17,181 nucleotides of DNA. It comes from an uncultured Clostridia bacterium (GTDB lineage Bacteria; Bacillota; Clostridia; Oscillospirales; Oscillospiraceae). The notes beneath the pieces were generated by a model that was not told the origin of the DNA, made no database searches, and was given only the letters and a program-made list of their open reading frames with translations. Positions 7,038 to 12,892 of this stretch are shown here, piece by piece; position 1 is the stretch's first letter; every line of letters starts with the position of its first letter. Position numbers and translations under genes: made by a program. The DNA is taken from NCBI GenBank assembly GCA_947167725.1, contig CAMVJF010000013.1, forward strand, positions 1 to 17,181, read 5' to 3'.

Positions 7038-8756
7038 ATGGACGCGATCGTAGCAGTCTATTCCGATTGGGGCATCGGCGAGAACGGTTCGCAGCCCGTC
7101 GTGCTGCGCGGCGACCGCGCGCATTTCCGCGAATATACGCGGGACGCGGCCGTGATCGTCGGGCGCAGAACGATGGAGGACTTTCCGGGCGGACGGCCGC
7201 TCAAGGGCCGGCACAACATCGTCGTCACGCGCCGGGCGCTCGAGATCGAGGGCGCGGAGGTCGCGCACTCGACGGAGGAGGCGCTCGCCCTCGCCGCAAA
7301 ATATGAAAAATGCTATGTCATCGGCGGCGCGAGCATCTTCCGCCAGTTCTTCCCCTGGCTCGACCAGGTGGAGATCACGAAGATCGCCCTCGCCCCGCCG
7401 TCGGACAGCTATTTCCCCGACCTCGACGCCGACCCCGACTGGGTCTGCGCCGAACAGGGTCCCTGGCAGGAGGAGGACGGCGTTCGCTACTGCTTCTGCA
7501 CGTACGAAAGAAAGAAGGAGCATACGATGGAAGAAAAGCTTCGCGAATACGCGCGCCTGCTTGTCGAGGTCGGCGTGAATCTGCAGAAAGGCCAGACGCT
7601 GGTGATCTCCTCACCGGTGGACTGCGCACCCTTTGCGCGGCTTTGCGAGGAGGCGGCCTACGCCGTCGGCGCGCGCGAGGTCGCGATGAACTGGAGCGAC
7701 GAGGCGAGCGCCAGAATGAAATACCTTTACGGCGCCGACGAACTCTTTGACACGGTGCCGGAGTGGGTCAAGGCCTTCAACAACGGCTACGCCGAGGAGG
7801 GCGCGTCCTTCCTCTCGATCATCAGCGGCGATCCCGAGGTCTTCAAGGGCGTCGATCCCGAGCGCATGCTGCGCGCCAGACGCGCCAACGGCAAGGCACT
7901 GGAGCCCTTCCGCACGCGTCTGATGGCCAACCGCAACGCCTGGTCTCTCGGCGCGATCCCCGCGGAGAGCTGGGCGAAGAAGGTCTTCCCGGACTGCGGC
8001 GCGGCCGAGGCGACGGACAGGCTCTGGGACGCGATCTTCAAGTCCGTGCGCATCACCGGCGCGGGCGACGCCGTGGAAAAATGGCGCGCGCATGAGGCGC
8101 TGCTCCGCGCGCGCGTCGAAAAGCTCAACGCCTGGCACTTTGAGAGCCTGCACTACCGCAGCGGCCTGGGCACGGACCTGACGGTGCGTCTGCCCAGGGA
8201 GCACCTCTGGGCCGGCGGCAGCAGCGCCACGCCCGAGGGCCTGCGCTTCATCGCCAACATGCCCACCGAGGAGATCTTCACCGCGCCGCAGCGCGACGGG
8301 GTCGACGGCGTGGTGTACGCCTCGATGCCGCTGGTTTACAACGGCAACATCATCGAGGGCCTCCGTTTTGTCGTCCGGGAGGGCCGCATCGTCGAGGCGC
8401 ACGCCGACAAGGGCGAGGAGCTCCTGCTGACGGCGATCGACGTGGACGAGGGCTCACGCTACTTCGGCGAGGCCGCGCTCGTACCTTACGACAGCCCGAT
8501 CCGCAATCAGGAGATCCTGTTCTACGACACGCTCTTTGACGAGAACGCCGCCTGTCATCTGGCCTTCGGCGACGCCTATCCCGAATGCGTCCGCGGCGGC
8601 GAGGAGATGAGCCGGGAGGAACTCGCCGCGGCGGGGCTGAACCACTCCGACGCGCATGAGGATTTCATGATCGGCACCGCCGACCTCTCCATCGTCGGCA
8701 GACAGGCCGACGGCACGGAGATCGAGATCTTCCGCGACGGCAACTTCGCCTTCTGA
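7038..8756 (+). CDS. folA: Dihydrofolate reductase fused in frame to M29 aminopeptidase (AmpS/PepS type)
   Basis: One open frame of 572 codons holds two complete enzymes. Residues 1-160 are a clostridial-type dihydrofolate reductase: MDAIVAVYSDWGIGENG, the catalytic Asp in LRGDRAHF, VGRRTMEDFPGGRPL, NIVVTRR, and the NADPH-site YVIGGASIFRQF. This enzyme reduces the dihydrofolate that ThyA produces. Residues 164-572 are a full-length M29 metallopeptidase. Between them, CTYERKKEHT runs straight into MEEKLREYARLL with no stop and no extra linker. A DHFR would be expected to end near YERK, so a stop just there seems to have been lost; the next codon, AAG, is one base from TAG. The ribosome binding site for the peptidase persists inside the frame. 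Either a genuine fusion or a base error is possible. The start follows GAGGTGGG, ten bases after the thyA stop. Confidence 0.85.
   Translation: MDAIVAVYSDWGIGENGSQPVVLRGDRAHFREYTRDAAVIVGRRTMEDFPGGRPLKGRHNIVVTRRALEIEGAEVAHSTEEALALAAKYEKCYVIGGASIFRQFFPWLDQVEITKIALAPPSDSYFPDLDADPDWVCAEQGPWQEEDGVRYCFCTYERKKEHTMEEKLREYARLLVEVGVNLQKGQTLVISSPVDCAPFARLCEEAAYAVGAREVAMNWSDEASARMKYLYGADELFDTVPEWVKAFNNGYAEEGASFLSIISGDPEVFKGVDPERMLRARRANGKALEPFRTRLMANRNAWSLGAIPAESWAKKVFPDCGAAEATDRLWDAIFKSVRITGAGDAVEKWRAHEALLRARVEKLNAWHFESLHYRSGLGTDLTVRLPREHLWAGGSSATPEGLRFIANMPTEEIFTAPQRDGVDGVVYASMPLVYNGNIIEGLRFVVREGRIVEAHADKGEELLLTAIDVDEGSRYFGEAALVPYDSPIRNQEILFYDTLFDENAACHLAFGDAYPECVRGGEEMSREELAAAGLNHSDAHEDFMIGTADLSIVGRQADGTEIEIFRDGNFAF
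7527..8756 (+). CDS. M29-family aminopeptidase (AmpS/PepS), alternative internal start of the fused frame
   Basis: Translation from the ATG at 7527 gives a 409-aa protein, the usual AmpS/AmpT length. A strong AAGGAG site at 7515-7520 sits six bases before this ATG, so the stand-alone enzyme is probably made whether or not the fusion is also translated. M29 enzymes are cytosolic metal-dependent aminopeptidases with a two-metal site. All expected ligands are visible in this numbering: E249 in NMPTEEIF, E315 in FGEAALVP, H344 in ACHLAFGDAY with the catalytic Tyr Y351, and H377 and D379 in NHSDAHEDFMIG. These positions lie within one residue of those recalled for the Thermus enzyme. It shares no pathway with thyA-folA; the adjacency looks accidental. 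Confidence 0.9.
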   Translation: MEEKLREYARLLVEVGVNLQKGQTLVISSPVDCAPFARLCEEAAYAVGAREVAMNWSDEASARMKYLYGADELFDTVPEWVKAFNNGYAEEGASFLSIISGDPEVFKGVDPERMLRARRANGKALEPFRTRLMANRNAWSLGAIPAESWAKKVFPDCGAAEATDRLWDAIFKSVRITGAGDAVEKWRAHEALLRARVEKLNAWHFESLHYRSGLGTDLTVRLPREHLWAGGSSATPEGLRFIANMPTEEIFTAPQRDGVDGVVYASMPLVYNGNIIEGLRFVVREGRIVEAHADKGEELLLTAIDVDEGSRYFGEAALVPYDSPIRNQEILFYDTLFDENAACHLAFGDAYPECVRGGEEMSREELAAAGLNHSDAHEDFMIGTADLSIVGRQADGTEIEIFRDGNFAF

Positions 8757-8841
8757 GCCCGAAAAGCCCCGCGGCGAAGAAGGGGTCGGTCCCCGCGTCC
8801 CGGGGGCGTGCGCCCCGGAAAACGGGCTTTGCGCCACGAAA

Positions 8842-8875
8842 AACGGCTGCTGCACAAAGAAGTGCAGCAGCCGTT
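8842..8875 (-). terminator. Terminator of spoIID, convergent with the aminopeptidase
   Basis: AACGGCTGCTGCAC (8842-8855) and GTGCAGCAGCCGTT (8862-8875) form a perfect 14-bp stem with loop AAAGAA. On the minus strand it starts right after the spoIID stop and is followed by a run of T, so it ends spoIID. On the plus strand the following ATTATG is a poor tail, though it may still stop the aminopeptidase transcript. The 85 bases between 8757 and 8841 hold only GC-rich short repeats and no gene. Confidence 0.85.
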
Positions 8876-8876
8876 A

Positions 8877-9920
8877 TTATGCAGTTGAGGAAGGACCTTC
8901 CACCAGAAGCGTGCCGGGATAGTAGTGTGCCAGGATCTCCCGATAGTCCGCGCCCAAACGCGCCATTTTATCCGCACCGTACTGACTCATCCCGACGCCG
9001 TGGCCGAAACCGGTCACGGTGAAGACGAAGCCCTCGTCCGTGCGCTCGAGGGTGAAGGCTGTGGAGCGAAGGGAAAAGAGCGAGCGAAGCTCTGTTCCGC
9101 CGAGCTCCGTCCCGCCGAGTACGACCGAGGCGACACGCCCGCTCCCGTCGTGCCGCAGCGCGCCTATCCATGTATCCTCCGGTCCGGAGAAATCCGCCTC
9201 CGGGTGCGCGGAGAGAACCGTATCACGGAAATCAATAGGGCTGCAGCGGACGGTGCTGACGTAGTTCGGCACGTCCCGTTCGGTCTCGGGGCTGGAAACG
9301 CTGACGAGATACGGCACCGCGCTCCACACGTCGGCGCTGTTCTCCGTCGCCCCGGCGGAGGACGAATGAAAAGCCGCAAAGGCCGGCCGCCCTCCGGCGG
9401 CAAGATACTCTCCGTATGTACCGCCCACAGCGGCGGATATCGTTTGTTCGTTCGCATCAAAGGCTTCTCCCCATCTGTCCTTCAGCTTCTCGTCGCGCTG
9501 CCAGGCCTGGCAGCAGCGATAGTCCGTACAGACCTGCGCCTCGCCGTGCTTGGAGAAGGACGCGCAGTACAGCGCGTAGGTCCTCGCCGCCACGGCCTGC
9601 GCCCGGAGCGCCTCCGGGTGGAAGCTCGCGGGCATCTCCGCGGCCACGACGCCGCGCAGATAGTCCTGCATGTCCATCGTCCGGATCGTACCGTCCTCCA
9701 TCAGCACGCGCAGCGTCTCCGCCGCGGGCGGGAGGGACTTGTCCTCCGCGGCGGGAAGGGAGGACGGAGAGGGGGGAGACGCCTCTTCCACCGCGGCCGC
9801 AGGCGTCGGATTTGTCTCCCGCGGCCTCTCCGCCGACTCCCTCCCGCCGAGATTGGCGAGAAAGGGCAGGCCTACCGCGATCAGCAGGGCAAAATAAGCG
9901 TACAGGATCGTCTGTTTCAT
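8877..9920 (-). CDS. spoIID: Stage II sporulation protein D (SpoIID), lytic transglycosylase
   Basis: SpoIID is a membrane-anchored lytic transglycosylase that cleaves peptidoglycan glycan strands during forespore engulfment. The protein has 347 aa. The ATG at 9920 gives a clean N-terminal helix (residues 4-25, TILYAYFALLIAVGLPFLAN) followed by a Pro/Ala/Glu-rich linker to about residue 68; the longer frame to 10013 overlaps the divergent promoter. The catalytic Glu is E95 in RGVVAAEMPASF, followed by HPEALRAQAVAARTYAL and, near the C-terminus, GFGHGVGMSQYGA. A metal-site-like block has H125, C131, C136 and C137; the third ligand is His in the C. difficile structure as I recall it. A pentapeptide GGTEL is duplicated near residue 270. 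SpoIID family members outside sporulation exist, but length and order fit SpoIID. Confidence 0.88.
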   Translation of the reverse strand: MKQTILYAYFALLIAVGLPFLANLGGRESAERPRETNPTPAAAVEEASPPSPSSLPAAEDKSLPPAAETLRVLMEDGTIRTMDMQDYLRGVVAAEMPASFHPEALRAQAVAARTYALYCASFSKHGEAQVCTDYRCCQAWQRDEKLKDRWGEAFDANEQTISAAVGGTYGEYLAAGGRPAFAAFHSSSAGATENSADVWSAVPYLVSVSSPETERDVPNYVSTVRCSPIDFRDTVLSAHPEADFSGPEDTWIGALRHDGSGRVASVVLGGTELGGTELRSLFSLRSTAFTLERTDEGFVFTVTGFGHGVGMSQYGADKMARLGADYREILAHYYPGTLLVEGPSSTA

Positions 9921-9970
9921 GGCATCCTCTCCGCCCCGCGGGCGGCGCGCGGCCGTCCGGGAGGCTTGAC

Positions 9971-9999
9971 TTGACTGTAAGGGGAAAAGAGGGTACAAT
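9971..9999 (+). promoter_or_regulatory. Sigma-A promoter of the 10037 membrane protein
   Basis: TTGACT (9971-9976), a 17-bp spacer and TACAAT (9994-9999) match the sigma-A consensus at ten of twelve positions. A second TTGACT overlaps at 9966-9971. The short leader contains CTGCT (10004-10008) and AGCAG (10022-10026), able to form a small hairpin just before the ribosome binding region. The promoter lies in the 116-base gap that also must hold the divergent spoIID promoter. Confidence 0.75.
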
Positions 10000-10036
10000 A
10001 CCTCTGCTATCATTCTATTAAAGCAGGTTGGAAAAT

Positions 10037-10867
10037 ATGCAAAAAGAAGCCTTGGAAAAAACCTGTTACGCGGCCGGCGCGGGCGCCTTCGGCGTGTTTC
10101 TCCGCTGGCTGCAGCTCCAGGTCGCCTTCAACGACGAGGGCCTTCCGGACGCCAGCGTCTTCAACGTGCTCGTGCCCCTCGCCATCCTGGCCGCGGGGAC
10201 CGTCTTTTTCGTCTTTGTCCGCCGCTACCGCAAGGGCAGATACTACTTCGCCTCCGGCTTTAACGCGGCGCTGAAAAACGACGGGCTCGTCTATTCCGCG
10301 CTGCGCTGGGTCATCGGCGGGATCATGTGCCTCGGCGCGCTGCTGCTCTTCCTCAAGTGCGAAACGGACAAGAACGCGGGCTTTTACCGGGTGCTCTCGC
10401 TGCTTGGGCTGCTCGCGGGCGTCTCGTTCCCGATCGTTCTGGGCGAGGCGAATCAGGAGGCCGAGCCGCGCGTCAAGCTCGCCTGCGCCGCCTCCGCGGC
10501 GCCGATGCTGCTCTTCGCCTTTTGGCTGGTCACCTGCTACAAGATCAATTCGATCAACGGCGTGCTTTGGGCCTATGGAGTCGAGGTGGCGGCCTGCTGC
10601 GTGATCCTGCTGGCCTTCTTCCGCGTGGGCGGCTTCGCTTTCGGCGCGCACGACGGCTGGAGCAGTCTGATGCTCTGCATGCTCGGCGCTTTCCTCGCGA
10701 TCGTGTGTCTGGCCGACGAGCGCTATATGGGCATGCAGCTCATGCTGCTCTCCACGGCGCTGATGCTGATGCTCTACGTCTGGATCCTGATCGTGAACAT
10801 GCGCCGCAGAAAGGTCGACCCCCTCGCGGCCGCCGCGCAGGAGCCGGGCGGATTCGAGCGGCTGTAA
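10037..10867 (+). CDS. Multi-pass membrane protein of unknown function
   Basis: I do not recognise this 276-aa protein. It is highly hydrophobic with about eight predicted membrane segments, roughly at residues 42-62, 88-106, 118-136, 145-166, 174-195, 209-225 and 233-255, plus a weaker one near 14-32. It ends in a basic RRRK stretch and a short Ala/Pro tail, so the C-terminus is probably cytoplasmic. There is no transporter signature, nucleotide-binding motif or obvious catalytic residue set. The ATG at 10037 is preferred over a TTG at 10028, which has AGG directly against it; GGTTGGA lies a few bases before the ATG. The gene has its own promoter and terminator, so it is probably transcribed alone. 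Confidence 0.75.
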   Translation: MQKEALEKTCYAAGAGAFGVFLRWLQLQVAFNDEGLPDASVFNVLVPLAILAAGTVFFVFVRRYRKGRYYFASGFNAALKNDGLVYSALRWVIGGIMCLGALLLFLKCETDKNAGFYRVLSLLGLLAGVSFPIVLGEANQEAEPRVKLACAASAAPMLLFAFWLVTCYKINSINGVLWAYGVEVAACCVILLAFFRVGGFAFGAHDGWSSLMLCMLGAFLAIVCLADERYMGMQLMLLSTALMLMLYVWILIVNMRRRKVDPLAAAAQEPGGFERL

Positions 10868-10887
10868 AAAAACGCATACGGACAGGG

Positions 10888-10921
10888 CCGGCCGGGACGC
10901 AGTTCCCGGCCGGATGTTTTT
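10888..10921 (+). terminator. Intrinsic terminator after the 10037 membrane protein
   Basis: CCGGCCGGGA (10888-10897) and TCCCGGCCGG (10904-10913) form a perfect 10-bp GC-rich stem around CGCAGT. ATG then TTTTT (10917-10921) follows. It lies 20 bases after the stop codon. The rest of the 10868-11037 gap holds the next promoter. Confidence 0.88.
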
Positions 10922-10968
10922 CCCTTGACGCGCGGGCGGAAAAAGCGGGAGAAAAATGCTCTGCCGGA

Positions 10969-10997
10969 TTGCCATTTTTGCCCGGCTGTGATACGAT
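10969..10997 (+). promoter_or_regulatory. Promoter of the acidic repeat protein
   Basis: TTGCCA (10969-10974), a 17-bp spacer and TACGAT (10992-10997) with an extended -10 (TGA before TACGAT) make a good sigma-A promoter. Initiation would fall near 11004, leaving a leader of about 34 bases. A TTGACG at 10925 has no -10 at the right distance. Confidence 0.65.
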
Positions 10998-11037
10998 CGT
11001 CTTATCGGAAGCATGCTGTTTTACGGGAGGGAGTATC

Positions 11038-11307
11038 ATGCTGAGCAAGCTGTTTTCCAGGCAGGAAGAGGAAGAGGAAGCGACCATCCGCCACGACGAG
11101 GCGGCCGCCTTCGGCGCGAGAGGCGACGACGAGCCGGAGGCCGTCCCCGACGTCGAGATGTCCTCCGAGGGTCTCGAAATGTCCGACGAGGGCGTGGAGA
11201 TGTCCTCCGAGGGCGTTGAAATGTCCGACGAGGGCGTGGGAGATACCGGCGAGGGCGACGGCGAAGGAGACGGCGATGGCGGCGGAGACGGCGGCGGAGA
11301 CGAGTGA
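11038..11307 (+). CDS. Small, highly acidic protein with four 7-residue repeats
   Basis: This is an 89-aa protein that I do not recognise. The ATG at 11038 follows GGGAGGGAG, a strong site, and a dedicated promoter and a terminator upstream set it apart as its own gene. It has 31 Asp/Glu against four Lys/Arg. The order is a short N-terminal segment MLSKLFSRQ with a run of five Glu, a linker, four tandem copies of EMS(S/D)EG(V/L) at residues 40-67, then an acidic glycine-rich tail alternating G with E or D. There is no signal peptide, helix or Cys. It is likely disordered, or may bind cations or a basic partner. Extension of the frame upstream to 10327 would overlap the membrane protein gene and is rejected. 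Confidence 0.7.
   Translation: MLSKLFSRQEEEEEATIRHDEAAAFGARGDDEPEAVPDVEMSSEGLEMSDEGVEMSSEGVEMSDEGVGDTGEGDGEGDGDGGGDGGGDE
11155..11238 (+). repeat. Four 21-bp tandem repeats inside the acidic protein gene
   Basis: Units are 11155-11175, 11176-11196, 11197-11217 and 11218-11238. Units 2 and 4 are identical, and units 1 and 3 differ only at the end. This suggests duplication of a 42-bp pair. Each unit encodes one heptapeptide, EMSSEG or EMSDEG plus V or L. Copy number could vary between strains. Confidence 0.9.
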
Positions 11308-11395
11308 GCTCCGCGCTCCTTCGGCCGCCGGATCCGCGCGGGCGCGCAGGCTCTCGCGGCCATGTAAGATTCTGTCTGCAAAAGGGTTTTGACGT

Positions 11396-12091
11396 ATGAC
11401 AAAGATTCTGTTTATCTGCTGGGGCAATATCTGCCGCAGCCCGGCGGCGGAACTGCTCTTCCGCGACATGGCGCGGCGCGCGGGACGGGAGGAGGACTTC
11501 CTCGTCGACTCCGCGGGCGTCAGCGACGAGGAGGAGGGAAACGGCATCTATCCGCCGATGCGGAAGCTGCTCGAGGCGCGGGGGATCGACTGCTCGGAAA
11601 AGCGCGCGCGCCCTCTCCGCCCCGGGGAGGCGGAGGACTTCGACCTGCTCGTGTGCATGGATGAGCTGACCATCGGGCGCACGCGGCGTCTCGTCGGCCC
11701 AGCGGGGGAGGGAAAGATCCGCAACCTGCTCGACTATGCGGGCGAGACGGGCGCGGAGATCGACGACCCCTGGTACACGCGCGAGTTCCACCGCGCGCTC
11801 TACGAGATCGAAAAGGGCTGCCGCGCCATGCTGGACGCCCTTGACGGGTGCGTGACGCTCGACCTCTCCGCCTGTGCGGACCGCAGGGCGCTCTATGCCG
11901 AGCTGCGTGAGAAAATGGGCTGGGAGGACTGGTACGGCGGGAATCTCGACGCACTTTGGGACGTCCTCACGGGCCTTCCCCACAAGGGGAGGCGCTTCCG
12001 CCTGCGGATGCCGCCGGAGGACAGTCCGATCGCGCCCTATGCCGGGAGGGTGCGCGAGGTCTTCCGCGAAGCGGGCGCATTGGAAGAATGA
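11396..12091 (+). CDS. Low-molecular-weight protein tyrosine phosphatase fused to a barstar-like domain
   Basis: This is a 231-aa protein with two recognisable domains. Residues 1-150 are a low-molecular-weight tyrosine phosphatase: the P-loop C8-x5-R14 in ICWGNICRSPAAE, and the general-acid loop DDPWY with D124. Residues 152-231 match barstar, the inhibitor of the RNase barnase: WYGGNLDALWDVLTG around 179-193 and VREVFREAGALE near the end. Barstar residues that contact barnase, Asp35, Asp39 and Glu76, correspond to D185, D189 and E225; Tyr29 is Trp. The last barstar strand seems to be missing. No secreted RNase is nearby. The ATG at 11396 has only a weak AAGGG before it, and no clear promoter is seen in the 88-base gap upstream. 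It may be a phosphatase recruited by, or regulating, a barstar partner; this is inference. Confidence 0.85.
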   Translation: MTKILFICWGNICRSPAAELLFRDMARRAGREEDFLVDSAGVSDEEEGNGIYPPMRKLLEARGIDCSEKRARPLRPGEAEDFDLLVCMDELTIGRTRRLVGPAGEGKIRNLLDYAGETGAEIDDPWYTREFHRALYEIEKGCRAMLDALDGCVTLDLSACADRRALYAELREKMGWEDWYGGNLDALWDVLTGLPHKGRRFRLRMPPEDSPIAPYAGRVREVFREAGALEE

Positions 12092-12096
12092 AGAAC

Positions 12097-12147
12097 AAAG
12101 AAGCAGGAGCTGTGATGATTCACAGCTCCTGCTTCTTTTCTTTTTTT
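12097..12147. terminator. Bidirectional terminator between phosphatase-barstar and the DivIVA-like gene
   Basis: AAAGAAGCAGGAGCTGTGA (12097-12115) and its exact complement (12120-12138) form a 19-bp stem with loop TGAT. On the plus strand TTTCTTTTTTT follows; on the minus strand TTTGTTCTTC follows. It lies between the two stop codons and should end both convergent transcripts, more strongly the plus one. Confidence 0.93.
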
Positions 12148-12715
12148 ATTCCCCGTCTGAGCTCTCGTCCGCGAGCGAAGCGAACTGCGAGGCGATCGCG
12201 CCGAGCTTTTCGTCGAGGTCGGCGGGCAGCCCGTCGGTCGGGACGTCCCCCTCCTCGCCGAGGGCGCGCAGAAAACGCTGCCACTCGCCGTCGAGCGTGC
12301 GGATCGAGGAGAGATACTGCTCGCGCAGGTTCATATAAAAGTCGCGCACATGCGCCACAGCGTCCTGCTCGCGCTGCGCGCAGCTCTCGATCGCCTGACG
12401 CTGCCGCGTCTCGGCCTCGGCGCTCAGACGCGCGGCCGTCTCCTTTGCCTCTGCGACGATGCGGTCGGCCTCGTCCTGCGCCTCGACAAGGATCTGCTGG
12501 GCGATGGTCTTGGCCGAGAGGATTGCCTCGCCGATCTCGGCCCGGCCGTAGGACAGGCTCTCGAGCTTCTCCTGCAGCGAGGCGTTTTCCGCGACGAGCT
12601 GCGCCGCGCGCCGGTGGAGCTCCTCGATGACGGTCTCGACGCGCGAGGCGTTATAATACTTTTTCTTGGCGATCTCCAGACCGAGCGAGTGAAGATATTC
12701 CGGATCCAGGGCCAT
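12146..12715 (-). CDS. DivIVA-domain coiled-coil protein
   Basis: This is a 189-aa cytoplasmic protein, probably a DivIVA/GpsB-type scaffold acting at curved membrane or the division site. Near the N-terminus, IAKKKYYNASRVETVIEEL (residues 15-33) resembles the DivIVA membrane-binding and first coiled-coil region (GYxxxEVDxFL pattern). A long helical region rich in Ala, Glu and Gln follows (about 34-150), with AEIGEAILSAKTIAQQILVEA typical of clostridial DivIVA relatives. An acidic tail closes it. The start at 12715 follows AGGTGG; an in-frame ATG at 12760 is rejected because it lies inside the -10 element and has no ribosome binding site. Family membership is fairly clear; the specific role is inferred. 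It is transcribed alone and divergently from the C11 protease. Confidence 0.8.
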   Translation of the reverse strand: MALDPEYLHSLGLEIAKKKYYNASRVETVIEELHRRAAQLVAENASLQEKLESLSYGRAEIGEAILSAKTIAQQILVEAQDEADRIVAEAKETAARLSAEAETRQRQAIESCAQREQDAVAHVRDFYMNLREQYLSSIRTLDGEWQRFLRALGEEGDVPTDGLPADLDEKLGAIASQFASLADESSDGE

Positions 12716-12758
12716 ACGCCCACCTGCTTTCGATGCGTTCTTTTTCGGAGTGATGCTC

Positions 12759-12787
12759 ATTATAGCAGATTGCCCCCTCCGATTCAA
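12759..12787 (-). promoter_or_regulatory. Promoter of the DivIVA-like gene
   Basis: On the minus strand TTGAAT (12782-12787), a 17-bp spacer and TATAAT (12759-12764) with TGC before it form an extended -10 sigma-A promoter. Initiation near 12752 leaves a leader of about 37 bases before the start at 12715. The sequence GCAATCTGCTATA here recurs in the divergent promoter. Confidence 0.75.
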
Positions 12788-12840
12788 TCCCGGAATGAGA
12801 AGGCGAAGAAAAAAACAAAAGCGGTATGGAATTTTTCGGC

Positions 12841-12855
12841 GCAATCTGCTATACT
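12841..12855 (+). promoter_or_regulatory. Promoter of the C11 protease-PrsW operon
   Basis: TGCTATACT (TATACT at 12850-12855) is an extended -10. The -35 at 17 bp is weak (TGGAAT). The 13 bases GCAATCTGCTATA at 12841-12853 are an exact inverted copy of those at 12761-12773 in the divergent promoter. Initiation would be near 12862, leaving a leader of about 31 bases before the start at 12893. Confidence 0.6.
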
Positions 12856-12892
12856 TTTTCCATTAAGATCGCGGAAAGCGAGGCTGATCGTT

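Noticed and set aside
9974..10002. Sigma-E-like promoter for spoIID on the minus strand (GGTATTG, 14 bp, CTTACAGT)
   Set aside because: It matches the consensus only partly and overlaps the strong plus-strand promoter. It is biologically expected but too weak in sequence to list.
10925..10953. Promoter starting with TTGACG at 10925
   Set aside because: No -10-like hexamer is present at 16-18 bp; the TTGCCA/TACGAT pair downstream is better.
11038..11307. Graspetide-type precursor peptide
   Set aside because: The repeated Ser and Glu are suggestive, but no ATP-grasp ligase, protease or exporter lies next to it.
11038..12091. Toxin-antitoxin pair formed by the acidic protein and the barstar fusion
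   Set aside because: The small protein has no RNase or other toxin motif, the genes are about 88 bases apart, and barstar partners are secreted RNases, which are not present here.
12350..12892. Upstream extension of the C11 protease frame
   Set aside because: It runs antisense through the DivIVA-like gene and across both divergent promoters; the ATG at 12893 gives the natural N-terminus.
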